Source of the DNA: Actinotalea soli
Lineage (GTDB): Bacteria; Actinomycetota; Actinomycetes; Actinomycetales; Cellulomonadaceae
Length of the DNA stretch: 64,000 nucleotides
NCBI RefSeq assembly: GCF_017565425.1
Contig: NZ_JAGEMK010000003.1
Span: 372,001 to 436,000 of the forward strand
Reading direction: 5' to 3'
In this document: in pieces, positions 1 through 9,653 of the stretch
Position numbering within the stretch: the stretch's first letter is position 1
How the letters are laid out: every line of letters starts with the position of its first letter
Translations under genes and position numbers: made by a program
Notes under the pieces: model-generated
Database searches by the model: none
Told to the model about the DNA's origin: nothing
What the model saw: the letters and a program-made list of their open reading frames with translations, nothing else

Positions 1-12
1 GCTCCGGAAGCC

Positions 13-1101
<1,089 letters not shown>

Positions 1102-1509
1102 TCAGGTGGCCTCGTCGTCGAAGGGGGCGCCTGCGTCGCTCGGGACCTCCTCCTGGGGGTGGCCCGCCGTCACGGCCGCGCCGGCACCGACGGCCGCGGC
1201 GGCGCCGGCCGACCTCGAGCCGTGCCCCCAGGGCCGGGGCTGGGCGGGGGGCGCGGGGTCGTCGAGGAGCGCCTCGCGGACGATCCGGCGCGGGTCGTAG
1301 CGCCGCGGGTCGAGGGAGGCCCAGTCGACGTCCTCGGCCTCCTCGCCCAGCTCGGCGGCGACGCGCTCCTTGGCCGTGCCGACGAAGCCGCGCGCCGACC
1401 GGACCCAGGTCCCGAGCTGCTCGGCGTAGCGCGGCAGCCGCTCCGGGCCCACCACCAGGAGACCGACGACGAGGAGGACGACGAGCTCCGCCCCGTTGAT
1501 CCCGAACAC
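1102..1509 (-). CDS. tatB: Sec-independent translocase subunit TatB
   Basis: Twin-arginine translocation component that, with TatC, receives folded substrates at the membrane. The protein has the TatA/B plan: a short periplasmic start (MFGINGAEL), one hydrophobic helix at about residues 8-22, the hinge GPERLP, then an amphipathic helix and an acidic, proline/alanine-rich tail. A 135-residue length and its position beside htrA, the anti-sigma gene and sigE match the TatB of mycobacteria rather than TatA. The GTG start has no Shine-Dalgarno sequence; TAGGCT stands 6 nt before it, so the gene is probably leaderless with its own promoter in the 26-nt gap after htrA. Confidence 0.88.
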   Translation of the reverse strand: MFGINGAELVVLLVVGLLVVGPERLPRYAEQLGTWVRSARGFVGTAKERVAAELGEEAEDVDWASLDPRRYDPRRIVREALLDDPAPPAQPRPWGHGSRSAGAAAAVGAGAAVTAGHPQEEVPSDAGAPFDDEAT

Positions 1510-1521
1510 CGCGTCAGCCTA
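1510..1521 (-). promoter_or_regulatory. candidate leaderless promoter of tatB
   Basis: TAGGCT (minus strand, 1516-1521) is a full TANNNT -10 match ending 6 nt before the tatB GTG, so transcription would begin at or next to the start codon. Confidence 0.5.
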
Positions 1522-1535
1522 ACCCCGTCACGCCG

Positions 1536-2900
1536 TCACCCTCCGGACAGCTCGGAGAGCACCACGCGGACCTCGCGCGCCTCGTCCTCCGAGCGCAGGG
1601 TCAGGACGACGGCGTCGCCCGGGGCCTTGGCGCGGATCGCCACGATCAGCTCGTCGGCCTCGGTGACGGGTCGTCCGTCGATCGCGAGGATCACGTCCCC
1701 CGGCTGGATCCCCGCGCGGTCGGCGGGGCCGTCGGGGGTCACCGGCTCCTGACCCTGCTGGGCCTCGGTCGAGACCTGGACCCCCTCCCCCGTGTACCGC
1801 GAGTCGAGGAGCACGCCGATCACGGGGTACGTCGCCGTCCCGGTCTCGATGAGCTCCTCGGCGGTCCGGCGTGCCTGGTTGGAGGGGATCGCGAAGCCGA
1901 GGCCGATGCTGCCCCCGGTGGCGCTCAGGCCGGGGGGCTGGGCGATCGCCGAGTTGATGCCGATGACCTCCCCGGTCGCGTCGACCAGCGGGCCTCCCGA
2001 GTTGCCCGGGTTGATCGCGGCGTCGGTCTGGATCGCGTTGATGAAGGCGGTCTCCTCCGCGTCACCGGCCGAGACCGGCCGGTTGAGGGCGCTCACGATG
2101 CCCGTCGTCACGGTCCCGCGCAGGCCGAGCGGCGCACCGATCGCCACCACCGGGTCACCCACCACCACGGCGTCCGAGTCGGCGAGGGCGAGGGGCGTGA
2201 GGCCCTGGAGGTCGACCTTGAGCACGGCGAGGTCGTACTCGCTGGTCCGACCCACGAGCTCGGCCGGGTGCTCGCTGCCGTCGGAGAAGAGCACCGCGAT
2301 CTGCGCCCCGCCCTCAGCCGCGGCACTCACCACATGGTTGTTGGTGAGGATGTACCCGTCCTCGCGCAGCACGAACCCCGAGCCGGTGCCGGCCCCCGCG
2401 GAGCCGCGCACCTCGATCGACACGACCGACGGGAGCACCTGGCTGGCGATGTCCGCCACCCCGGTCAGCTCGGGGGCGCGCTCCCCGTTCGCCGAGACGG
2501 GCAGGGGGACGTCGCGCGGGGCCGCGTCGAGCGCGAGCTGCTGGAAGCCCCAGCTGCCCAGGGCCCCCGCGACCAGTGCGAGCACCACCACGAGGACGAC
2601 CGCGCCAGCACCCAGCCCACGGCTGGCCTGCTCGCGGGGACGAGGCTGGGGACGGCCCCAGCTGTCGAGCGGCGGCATCGGCGCACCCGGGACGCCCTCC
2701 TCGGGGGCGTCCCGCGTGCCGGACTGCTGCCACGTGGTGCTCGCCCAGCCGGTGCTCGTCGCCGGGCCCGGCGACGCCTGCCCGGCCGGCGCTGCTGGGC
2801 TCGACAGCGGTGCAGGGGCCGGCCCGCGCGCGGGCTCCTCCTGCCGGGGGTAGCCCGACGGCGGGGCGAAAGGGTTGTTCTCGGTGCTCACGGGTTCCAT
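1536..2900 (-). CDS. htrA: HtrA/DegP-like membrane-anchored serine protease
   Basis: Trypsin-like protease with a C-terminal PDZ domain, expected to degrade or sense misfolded proteins outside the membrane. Order: proline-rich cytoplasmic region (1-95), transmembrane helix (about 98-118), protease domain with His189 (NNHVV), Asp223 (EYDLAV) and Ser301 (NPGNSGGP), PDZ at about 350-450. The triad is intact; 454 residues. An ATG at 2900 and a GTG at 2891 are both in frame; the GTG overlaps the anti-sigma stop as GTGA with AGGAG about 10 nt upstream, so it may be the true start. This is the third gene of the sigE block and is probably co-transcribed with it. Confidence 0.92.
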   Translation of the reverse strand: MEPVSTENNPFAPPSGYPRQEEPARGPAPAPLSSPAAPAGQASPGPATSTGWASTTWQQSGTRDAPEEGVPGAPMPPLDSWGRPQPRPREQASRGLGAGAVVLVVVLALVAGALGSWGFQQLALDAAPRDVPLPVSANGERAPELTGVADIASQVLPSVVSIEVRGSAGAGTGSGFVLREDGYILTNNHVVSAAAEGGAQIAVLFSDGSEHPAELVGRTSEYDLAVLKVDLQGLTPLALADSDAVVVGDPVVAIGAPLGLRGTVTTGIVSALNRPVSAGDAEETAFINAIQTDAAINPGNSGGPLVDATGEVIGINSAIAQPPGLSATGGSIGLGFAIPSNQARRTAEELIETGTATYPVIGVLLDSRYTGEGVQVSTEAQQGQEPVTPDGPADRAGIQPGDVILAIDGRPVTEADELIVAIRAKAPGDAVVLTLRSEDEAREVRVVLSELSGG

Positions 2901-3904
2901 GCTCCTGCCACGGTGCGCCACCCGCGCGAGATGCGGGCCGGGACGCCGGAATCGTAGGTGCGGTCGGGGTGCGCGGCGATGAGGAGGTTGACGTCGGCCT
3001 CGGGCACCTCGGCGACCACCGAGATCACGGTGTCCCCCGACTGCCAGACCCCGTGCCAGGGCGAGGTGGACAGCACATGGACCTCGCGCCCCTCGACCTC
3101 GACCACCCGTGTCCCCGCCAGGGCCGCCGCGTCGAGGAGACCGTGCTGCTGGGTCAGCACCACGGTGCCGCGGCTCCCCCGGAGGTCGAGCTCGAGCTCC
3201 CGCGCGCCGTCCTCCTCGACCCTGAGGTCGGTGACCTGGTAGCCCTCGGGCAGCCCGACCGGGCAGGTCCAGCCGTGCTCGCGCATCCATGCCAGGACGC
3301 CGTCCACCGAGTCGACGGCGTCGAGGCTCCCGGGCTGCTGGCCCCCGGCTCCCGAGGAGACGGGCACCACGCCGCCGGTCGAGCCCGGACCGGAGGGGGC
3401 CTGGGCCAGGAGCGTGAGTGCTGCCGCGCGGTGGGTCTCCGGGGTCACCGTGGGCTGCTCCCCGAGGGAGAAGAGACCCGCGGCGACGACCCCGACCCCC
3501 AGCGCGGCGGCGCCCAGCACCCGGCCGGGGACACCACGTCGGCGTCCGAGGGTGCCGTCGAGGCACCCGGGCGGCATCCCCGGTCCGTGGGACCCGGGAA
3601 GGGGGATCGAGTCGTCGGTCAGGCGCGCGGCCGACCGGGGTGCTGCCCGTCGGTGGTCGGCGCGGGTGGGGCCCGGCGCGCTGTCCGTGCGGTCCGCCGC
3701 CCCGAGGGCCACCAGACGTGCCGTGAGGCCGGGGGCGACCGGGACGTCCATCGCCGCGGCCAGGGCGCGGTGCGCGGCGCGGGCCGCGGCGAGCTCGGCC
3801 GCGCACTCGGGGCACCCCGCCACGTGGGACATGGCCTGGTCGGTCTCGGCAGCGCTCAGCTGCCCGTCGGCGAGGGCGCTCACCCGTGTGCCGAGGTGCG
3901 TCAT
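2888..3904 (-). CDS. rseA: zinc-finger anti-sigma factor (RseA-type)
   Basis: Membrane-anchored regulator expected to bind and silence the SigE product encoded just upstream. The N-terminus carries the ZAS motif H27-x3-C31-x2-C34 (HVAGCPEC), which binds zinc and is redox-sensitive in this family. One transmembrane helix follows at about 128-146 and then a folded extracytoplasmic domain of some 190 residues, longer than in many soluble mycobacterial versions. The ATG at 3904 overlaps the sigE stop as ATGA, so the pair is translationally coupled and made in balanced amounts. The 338-residue length and neighbours support the call; the partner is inferred from position. Confidence 0.88.
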   Translation of the reverse strand: MTHLGTRVSALADGQLSAAETDQAMSHVAGCPECAAELAAARAAHRALAAAMDVPVAPGLTARLVALGAADRTDSAPGPTRADHRRAAPRSAARLTDDSIPLPGSHGPGMPPGCLDGTLGRRRGVPGRVLGAAALGVGVVAAGLFSLGEQPTVTPETHRAAALTLLAQAPSGPGSTGGVVPVSSGAGGQQPGSLDAVDSVDGVLAWMREHGWTCPVGLPEGYQVTDLRVEEDGARELELDLRGSRGTVVLTQQHGLLDAAALAGTRVVEVEGREVHVLSTSPWHGVWQSGDTVISVVAEVPEADVNLLIAAHPDRTYDSGVPARISRGWRTVAGAWNP

Positions 3905-4551
3905 CGCGCACCTCGCGAGGTGGGCTCGAGCTCGACGGGCTCGACGGCGGCCGGGTGCGGGTCGCGGTGCGCGAGGGTCGTGCGGAGCTGGGCCCGGGCC
4001 CGGTGGATCCTGGACCGCACGGTGCCGAGCTTGATGCCCAGGGTGGCGGCGATCTCCTCGTAGGACAGCCCCTCGATGTCGCACAGGACGACGGCGGCGC
4101 GGTACTCGGGGGACAGCAGGTCCAGGGCCCGTTGGACGTCCTGGTCGAGGTTCGCGTGCTCGAACCCACGCTCAGGGGTACCCGGGCCGGCCGGTCCGGC
4201 GACGCCGTCGGCGTCGTCCCCGAGGGGATCCATGCGGATGCGTCGGCGACGGCGCACCTGGTCCAGGAAGAGGTTCGTCGTGATGCGGTGCAGCCATCCC
4301 TCGAAGGTCCCCGGGGTGTAGCTCGACAAGGACCGGAAGACCCGGACGAAGGTCTCCTGGGTGAGGTCCTCGGCGTCGTGCTGGTTGCCGGTGAGCCGGT
4401 AGGCGAGGCGGTACACCCGGGCAGAGTGCTCGGTGACGATCTGCTCCCACGACGGCGGGACGTACGGCTCGTCGGGACCGACGACCGGACGGACGTCGTC
4501 CTCGGCCCGAGGCTCGGGTGCCGCGGCACGGGGGGTGCGCAGTGGCCGCAC
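3901..4551 (-). CDS. sigE: ECF RNA polymerase sigma factor SigE
   Basis: Extracytoplasmic-function sigma factor for envelope stress. Region 2 holds [17 protein letters not shown] and the [19 protein letters not shown] core; region 4 holds [21 protein letters not shown], a helix-turn-helix for the -35 element. Close wording to mycobacterial SigE supports the name. I take the GTG at 4551 (216 residues) because GGGAGG sits 8 nt before it; an in-frame ATG at 4608 has GGGAGG directly against it, which is too close, though it would add 19 residues. An ECF-type promoter upstream suggests autoregulation. First gene of the sigE-anti-sigma-htrA operon. Confidence 0.92.
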   Translation of the reverse strand: MRPLRTPRAAAPEPRAEDDVRPVVGPDEPYVPPSWEQIVTEHSARVYRLAYRLTGNQHDAEDLTQETFVRVFRSLSSYTPGTFEGWLHRITTNLFLDQVRRRRRIRMDPLGDDADGVAGPAGPGTPERGFEHANLDQDVQRALDLLSPEYRAAVVLCDIEGLSYEEIAATLGIKLGTVRSRIHRARAQLRTTLAHRDPHPAAVEPVELEPTSRGAR

Positions 4552-4615
4552 GCGTGCTCCCTCCCTCGCCGGACGGTCGTCCTCGCCGCACCGTGCGACG
4601 AGACCCATCCTCCCA

Positions 4616-4648
4616 GACCCAGAACGCGTGGCGCGGTCGGCGTGTTCC
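4616..4648 (-). promoter_or_regulatory. ECF/SigE-type autoregulatory promoter of sigE
   Basis: On the minus strand GGAAC (4644-4648) is followed after 17 nt by CGTT (4623-4626), the classic -35/-10 pattern for SigE/SigH-type ECF sigma factors. Transcription would start near 4616, about 65 nt before the GTG. It overlaps the divergent methyltransferase promoter region. Confidence 0.6.
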
Positions 4649-4658
4649 AGCCCGGCGG

Positions 4659-4664
4659 TAGCAT
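4659..4664 (+). promoter_or_regulatory. candidate -10 of the methyltransferase gene
   Basis: TAGCAT fits TANNNT and would start RNA near 4671, about 30 nt before the proposed ATC start at 4703 and downstream of the alternative GTG at 4628. No clear -35. Confidence 0.35.
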
Positions 4665-4702
4665 CGGGGCACGTCGATCGCACCTGCCCCGGGAGGGACA
4701 CC

Positions 4703-5335
4703 ATCTCCACCGACAAGTCCGCGAGCTGGGCCTTCAGCGAGGACTTCCTCCCCTCTGACGACGTCCTGCTCCGCGCCACGGACCGCGCGGCCCAGCTGGG
4801 GTGCACCCCGGTGTCGACCGGTACCGGGGCGCTGCTGCAGCTTCTCGCCTCGGCCCTGCGCGCCTCGACGGTCGTGGAGATCGGGACCGGGGCCGGGGTC
4901 TCCGGGCTGTGGCTGCTGCGCGGCATGACCCCCGACGGAGTGCTCACGAGCATCGACAGCGAGGCCGAGCACCAGCGGGCCGCGAAGCAGGCGTTCACCG
5001 AGGACGGGGTCCGGCCCACGCGGGCACGCACGATCACCGGCCGCGCCCTCGACGTCCTGCCGCGCCTGACCGACGGGGCCTACGACCTGGTCCTGGCGGA
5101 CGGGGACCCGCTCGAGCTGCCCGAGCACGTCCGGCAGGGCCTCCGCCTGCTGCGTCCGGGGGGAGTCCTGGCGATCGCGCACGCCCTGCACCACGACCGG
5201 CTGCCCGACCCTGCCCGCCGGGACGAGGTGACCACGACGCTGCGGGAGGTGGTCCGCGGCCTCCGCGACGACGAACGGGTCATGCCCGCCCTGGTGCCGA
5301 GCGGAGACGGACTGCTGCTCGCCTCGCGTCGCTGA
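4703..5335 (+). CDS. O-methyltransferase, SAM-dependent (Rv1220c-like)
   Basis: Class I methyltransferase of the catechol/caffeoyl-CoA O-methyltransferase type; substrate unknown. The SAM-binding loop [14 protein letters not shown] is near residue 48, and the acidic DLVLADGDP segment follows. The same gene is divergent from sigE in mycobacteria. The homologous N-terminus ([11 protein letters not shown]) lines up with an ATC at 4703, preceded by GGGAGG with a 6-nt gap, a textbook Shine-Dalgarno position. No ATG, GTG, TTG or CTG is nearby; the only other in-frame start is GTG 4628, which lacks a ribosome site and lies upstream of the likely promoter. So either a rare ATC start or a base difference is present. 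210 residues. Confidence 0.85.
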   Translation: MSTDKSASWAFSEDFLPSDDVLLRATDRAAQLGCTPVSTGTGALLQLLASALRASTVVEIGTGAGVSGLWLLRGMTPDGVLTSIDSEAEHQRAAKQAFTEDGVRPTRARTITGRALDVLPRLTDGAYDLVLADGDPLELPEHVRQGLRLLRPGGVLAIAHALHHDRLPDPARRDEVTTTLREVVRGLRDDERVMPALVPSGDGLLLASRR

Positions 5336-5355
5336 CCCCTCGAGCCACGAGGGTC
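5334..5355. terminator. hairpin between convergent methyltransferase and pepA
   Basis: Arms GACC(C)CTCG and CGAGGGTC pair around loop AGCCA, with one bulged C. It begins inside the methyltransferase stop codon and lies 33 nt past the pepA stop, so it could serve either gene. No U-tract. Confidence 0.4.
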
Positions 5356-5387
5356 GGGGTGCCGCCGACCGAGACCGCGAGAGGGGC

Positions 5388-6995
5388 TCAGCGCAGCTGG
5401 GACAACCAGCGGAGCAGGACCCTCGTGCCGAAGCCGGTGGCCCCTTCGGGGACCTCGTGGGAGGCCGCAGCCGCCCGGGCCGGTCCTGCGACGTCGAGGT
5501 GCGCCCAGCGTCGGCGCCCGACGAACTCCCGGAGGAAGAGCGCCGCGGTGATCGATCCACCGCCGATCGTGGGGTCGCTCGGCACGTGGCGCAGGTCGGC
5601 GACGGTCGAGGCCGTCGCCGGGAGGTAGTCCTCGACGAGGGGCATGCGCCACAGGCGCTCGCCGCTCTCCAGGCCGGCCTGGACGAGGGCCGACGCGAGG
5701 CGCTCGTCCGGGCTGTAGAGGGCGCCGTGCTGGCGGCCGAGGCCCAGGGTGGCGGCTCCGGTGAGGGTCGCGACGTCGATCAGGACGTCAGGGTCGAGGT
5801 CGCGGTCGGCGTGGGCCAGGGCGTCAGCCAGGACGAGGCGCCCCTCGGCGTCGGTGTTCGCGATCTCCACCGTGGTGCCGCCGTACAGGCGCAGCACGTC
5901 CCCGGGCCGGTAGGACGAGGCACCCACGGCGTTCTCGGCGAGGGGCAGCAGAGCCGTCACGCGGTGGCGGACCCCCGCCGCGGCGGCTCCGAGCACGGTG
6001 GCCAGGGCGACCGCCGAGCCTGCCATGTCGGTCTTCATCGCGACCATGGACTCGCGTGGCTTGATCGAGATGCCACCCGTGTCGTAGGTGATGCCCTTGC
6101 CCACCAGGACGACGTGCCGGGGCAGCGCCCCGGAGCGCGACCCCTCGGGCCGCGGCTCGTAGCGGACGGTCACGAGGCGCGGCCCCGAGTCGGAACCCGC
6201 ACCGACCGCCACCAGTCCCCCGAAGCCGCGGGCCACGAGCTCCTCGGGGCCGAGGACCTCGACCTCGAGGCCGGCCGCAGCCCCCAGGGCCACGGCCTGC
6301 TCGGCCATCCACGCAGGGTTCTTGGTCGAGGAGGGCGTGACGGTCAGCACCCGCGCGGTCCAGGTGGCCGCGGCCACCTGGCGTGCGGAGTCGATCGCTG
6401 ACTCGGCGTACCTCCCGAGCAGGACGAGAGCCCTCGCGGCCGCGGGGCCTGACGCCCGGTCCGTGACCCGGGGGTGCCTGTACGCGCCGAGCAGGTAGCC
6501 CTCGACCAGGGCCCGCACGCCGACCGCACCGGCGTCGGCGCCGACGGTCGTGACGACCCGTCCGAGCCCTCGGGTCGACCGGGCGATCGCCGCGCCGGCG
6601 CGGCGCAGCGCCACCGGGGATCCGTCCCCCAGGCCGACGAGGAGCACACGAGAAGGAAGATCCGACCACGGGAGGTCGGCTCCGCCGCCGATCGCCCGCG
6701 GCAGCGGCAGGACGTGGGCCTCCCCCGCCGTCCCGCGCACGCCGAGACGCTCGGCGATCTCCGCGAGGTCGATGCCGTAGCGGACCGCCGCGTCGACGGT
6801 CCCGCTGCGTGGCTGCACGCCGTCCTCGCCCTCGGCCGCCGGCGCGACCGGCAGGACCAGGGCGTCGACGTCGGGCTCGGTCAGCAACGTGCTCGTCGCG
6901 ACGACTCCGCGGGCGGCCTCGACACGAGGCAGCTCGGGGGGCCAGGGCGCGGTCACGTCGGCCTCGGCCGACCGGCGACGGTGGGATCCGGGCAC
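5388..6995 (-). CDS. pepA: leucyl aminopeptidase (M17 family)
   Basis: Cytosolic metallo-exopeptidase that removes N-terminal residues during peptide turnover. The C-terminal catalytic domain contains the M17 signature NTDAEGRL and the metal-binding stretch KGITYDTGGIS with KTDMAGS; the N-terminal domain of about 190 residues is the variable hexamer domain. Length 535 is a little above the usual 480-510. The GTG start at 6995 has AAGGAG four to five nt upstream. It lies 49 nt downstream of the DUF3117 gene on the same strand and converges with the methyltransferase. Family assignment is firm. Confidence 0.93.
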   Translation of the reverse strand: MPGSHRRRSAEADVTAPWPPELPRVEAARGVVATSTLLTEPDVDALVLPVAPAAEGEDGVQPRSGTVDAAVRYGIDLAEIAERLGVRGTAGEAHVLPLPRAIGGGADLPWSDLPSRVLLVGLGDGSPVALRRAGAAIARSTRGLGRVVTTVGADAGAVGVRALVEGYLLGAYRHPRVTDRASGPAAARALVLLGRYAESAIDSARQVAAATWTARVLTVTPSSTKNPAWMAEQAVALGAAAGLEVEVLGPEELVARGFGGLVAVGAGSDSGPRLVTVRYEPRPEGSRSGALPRHVVLVGKGITYDTGGISIKPRESMVAMKTDMAGSAVALATVLGAAAAGVRHRVTALLPLAENAVGASSYRPGDVLRLYGGTTVEIANTDAEGRLVLADALAHADRDLDPDVLIDVATLTGAATLGLGRQHGALYSPDERLASALVQAGLESGERLWRMPLVEDYLPATASTVADLRHVPSDPTIGGGSITAALFLREFVGRRRWAHLDVAGPARAAAASHEVPEGATGFGTRVLLRWLSQLR

Positions 6996-7044
6996 AACGC
7001 TCCTTCGACGCTCGGGGTACGACCCTCGTGCAGAGGTGGCGCGC

Positions 7045-7212
7045 TCAGCTCACGACGGAGCCGAGGGCCTCCCCGAGCTCGCGGGCCTCGGTCGCGTTGA
7101 GCTCGACGACCAGGCGACCTCCACCCTCGAGGGGCACGCGCATCACGATGCCACGACCCTCCTTGGTGACCTCGAGCGGCCCGTCACCGGTCCTCGGCTT
7201 CATCGCAGCCAT
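7045..7212 (-). CDS. DUF3117 small conserved protein (Rv1211-like)
   Basis: A 55-residue protein nearly invariant across Actinobacteria, starting MAAMKPRTGDGPLEV and ending in a short helix (ATEARELGEAL). Function is unknown. The ATG at 7212 is preceded by GGGGAGG with an 8-nt gap; a longer reading frame to 7296 lacks such a site and its extra residues do not resemble the family, so I reject it. It precedes pepA on the same strand. Its size and strict conservation suggest a regulatory or structural role, but the sequence gives no catalytic motif. Confidence 0.9.
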   Translation of the reverse strand: MAAMKPRTGDGPLEVTKEGRGIVMRVPLEGGGRLVVELNATEARELGEALGSVVS

Positions 7213-7356
7213 CGGTGAATCCTCCCCGTCCGTCCTTGCCCGCCCCCAGGTCGGCCTGTTCCGGGCGCCGCTCCGGCACGGGCCGGGCGCCGTCACCGGG
7301 CCTCGAGAGGACGGATGTCCGAGATCAGTCTAGTTCACCACGCGGGCTCCTCGGTC

Positions 7357-8730
7357 TCACGGCGGCCAGCCCGAGGGCGGCACCAGTCGCCAGAGCAGGG
7401 CCACCCAGGCGACCTGGGCCACGACGCCGGCCGTCACGAGGCCCGCCAGGGCCAGCCGGCGCGCCCAGGGTCTGCCCAGGTCGAGGACCACGAGAGCCAC
7501 CATGACCGCGACCGGGAACGCCAGGAGAGAGAACCGCACCAGGCTCGTGCCGGGCTCGACGACCACGAGCAGGTAGGCGGCGTAGGCCCCTGTCCACGCG
7601 CTGAGCTCCGGCCCCACCCGTCGCGCCGGCCGCGAGGCCAGGGCCAGCCCCACCACCAGGACGAGCCCGCCGAGGAGGACGGGGCCGAACCCGCCCAGCA
7701 GCCAGGTGGCCACGTCGATCCAGGGCAGGACGGGCAGCACCTCCTGCCGGGCCCGCCAGGCCGCCTGGGTGAGCACGTACGCCTCGCGCTCGCCCGTGGC
7801 GAGCCCCACCCAGGTGGGCCAGAGGACCCCCGCGAGGGCAGCGGCCAGCGCGAGGACCAGCAGCCGCCACCGGTCTCGGGGCGAGAAGCCGGTCACCCCG
7901 TCGGGCACGAGGGTGACCGACCCCGGCACCGGACCGCTCGTCGGCGACCCGTGCGGCGGCACCTGCGCCGTCCAGGACCGGGCCCTCCAGGAGCGCGCCG
8001 CCCGGTACCGCACCAGGGCGTGCACGACCACCACGACGAGCACGGGCAGGGCGACCGCCCGGGTCAGACCCAGGGCCAGCACCAGCGGGACCGCGAGCAG
8101 GTAGCGGTGGCTCAGCACGCACCAGAGCACGGCGGCGAGGAGCAGCAGCGCGAGGGACTCGGTGTAGGCCACCTGGAGCACGGGCGAGGCTGCCGCGGTG
8201 CTGAGGAGCATCACGGCGACCAGACCCGCCCGCGTGGCCCTGGGCGAGTCCACGGCGGGCCCACCGCTCCCCGTGGGCCTGGTCAGGGCCAGCACGACGA
8301 CCCGGTGCACGACGAGCACCGCTGCGGCACCGAGGACCAGGGCCAGGGTCGGTGCGAGCACCTGCCACGGCAGGCCGGTGAGGGCGGACCCGGCCCGGAC
8401 CAGGGTCGGGAAGAGGGGGAAGAACGCCCAGGCGTTCTGCAGCACCCGGCCGTCCTCGCCGCGGGGCAGACCCTCGGGATAACCGCCCTCGGCGATCTGC
8501 CGGTACCAGCTCCCGTCCCACATGAGCCCCGCGTACTCGAGGTAGGACGGCGCCGCGCCGGTCCACGGGTTCGTGGCCTGCGTCCTGGCCACCGCGGCGA
8601 GCACCCCGGCGCTGAGGAGGCGGGCGAGCCCGTGCACCACGAGGACCTGCACCCACCACGGCCAGGTGCGCGGCCGCAGCAGCCCGGCGGGCCGTCCCGG
8701 GGCGGGCCCGACCGGAGGCGGCTGCGTCAC
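7357..8730 (-). CDS. polytopic membrane protein, PIG-V-like mannosyltransferase family
   Basis: Integral membrane protein with about ten to twelve hydrophobic helices, resembling the actinobacterial PIG-V (GPI mannosyltransferase 2-like) family. Diagnostic pieces are the early luminal loop MWDGSWYRQIAEGGYP with its acidic residue and the following AFFPLFP, as in GT-C polyprenyl-sugar-dependent glycosyltransferases. A hydrophilic loop of about 50 residues near the middle (RSWRARSWTAQV onward) is probably cytoplasmic. The GTG start at 8730 overlaps the upstream FolP-like stop as GTGA. 457 residues. The donor would be a polyprenyl-phosphate sugar by family analogy; the acceptor is unknown. Confidence 0.75.
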   Translation of the reverse strand: MTQPPPVGPAPGRPAGLLRPRTWPWWVQVLVVHGLARLLSAGVLAAVARTQATNPWTGAAPSYLEYAGLMWDGSWYRQIAEGGYPEGLPRGEDGRVLQNAWAFFPLFPTLVRAGSALTGLPWQVLAPTLALVLGAAAVLVVHRVVVLALTRPTGSGGPAVDSPRATRAGLVAVMLLSTAAASPVLQVAYTESLALLLLAAVLWCVLSHRYLLAVPLVLALGLTRAVALPVLVVVVVHALVRYRAARSWRARSWTAQVPPHGSPTSGPVPGSVTLVPDGVTGFSPRDRWRLLVLALAAALAGVLWPTWVGLATGEREAYVLTQAAWRARQEVLPVLPWIDVATWLLGGFGPVLLGGLVLVVGLALASRPARRVGPELSAWTGAYAAYLLVVVEPGTSLVRFSLLAFPVAVMVALVVLDLGRPWARRLALAGLVTAGVVAQVAWVALLWRLVPPSGWPP

Positions 8731-9653
8731 ACCAGACCGCGCACGGCTCGCGCCGGGGGCAGGTCGCCCCGCAGCACCGCGACCATCTCCACGAGGCGAC
8801 GGGTCGGGCGCACGTCGTGGGTGCGGAAGACCGTGGCCCCCTGCCAGGCGGCCACGGCCGTCGCCGCGAGGGTGCCCTCGAGCCGCTCCTCGACGGGCAG
8901 GTCGAGGGACTCCCCCACGAAGTCCTTGCGGCTCAGCGCCATGAGCACCGGGTGCCCGAGGGCGACCAGCCGCTCGGTCCGACGGGTCAGGTGGACCGAG
9001 TGCCAGGTGTTCTTGCCGAAGTCGTGGGTCGGGTCGACGAGCACCGAGGCCGGGTCGACCCCGGCGGCGACGGCCCGCGCAGCGCCGGCTCCCACCGTCG
9101 CGAGGACGTCCTCGAGCACGCCGTCCAGCGGGTCCTCGGCCTCGGGCCCCGCCGGGTAGGCGGGCCGGAGCGGGTCGGTGCGTGGGGCCAGTCCTCCGGT
9201 GTGCGAGCACACGACCCCCACGCCGTTCCGGCCGGCGACCTCGACGAGGCGAGGATCGTGCCCGGCCCAGGTGTCGTTGATCAGGTCGGCCCCGGCCGCG
9301 ACGACCTCCTCTGCCACCTCCGCGCGCCAGGTGTCGACGCTGATGGGCAGGTCAGGGAAGGCGGCGCGCACCGCGAGGACCACCGGCAGGACCCGGTCGA
9401 GCTCCTCGGCCACCTCCACGACGGCGCCACGACCCGCCCGCACCCCGCCGATGTCGACGAGGTCCGCACCCGCCTCGGCAGCCTGCTCGACGGCCCGCAG
9501 CGCCGACTCGTCGTCGGCCGAGCGCGCCGCGGGGTAGAAGGAGTCCGGCGTGCGGTTCACCACAGCCATCACCGCGGGCCGGCCCGGGGCGAGGACCCGG
9601 CCGCGCAGGCGCAGCGGGACGCCCTGGGCCGGCACGCCGACCCGCGTGCTCAT
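8727..9653 (-). CDS. folP2: dihydropteroate synthase-like protein, FolP2 type
   Basis: TIM-barrel of the dihydropteroate synthase fold. It has the FolP2 variant sequences: MAVVNRTPDSFY where true DHPS has NVTPDSFSDGG, DIGGVRAGRG in place of the DIGGESTRPG pABA/pterin loop, and ISVDTWRAEV instead of VDTxK. Mycobacterial FolP2 carries the same changes and, to my knowledge, does not act as DHPS, so the reaction here is uncertain. The ATG at 9653 overlaps the LOG gene stop (ATGA), and its own stop overlaps the PIG-V-like gene (GTGA). 308 residues. No folB/folK/folE neighbours are present, which also argues against a plain folate role. Confidence 0.8.
   Translation of the reverse strand: MSTRVGVPAQGVPLRLRGRVLAPGRPAVMAVVNRTPDSFYPAARSADDESALRAVEQAAEAGADLVDIGGVRAGRGAVVEVAEELDRVLPVVLAVRAAFPDLPISVDTWRAEVAEEVVAAGADLINDTWAGHDPRLVEVAGRNGVGVVCSHTGGLAPRTDPLRPAYPAGPEAEDPLDGVLEDVLATVGAGAARAVAAGVDPASVLVDPTHDFGKNTWHSVHLTRRTERLVALGHPVLMALSRKDFVGESLDLPVEERLEGTLAATAVAAWQGATVFRTHDVRPTRRLVEMVAVLRGDLPPARAVRGLV

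Noticed and set aside
2901-4664. Long upstream extension of the htrA frame to 1042 codons
   Set aside because: It runs through the anti-sigma and sigE genes in another frame and is Arg/Pro/Gly-rich; the GTGA/ATGA starts explain all three genes.
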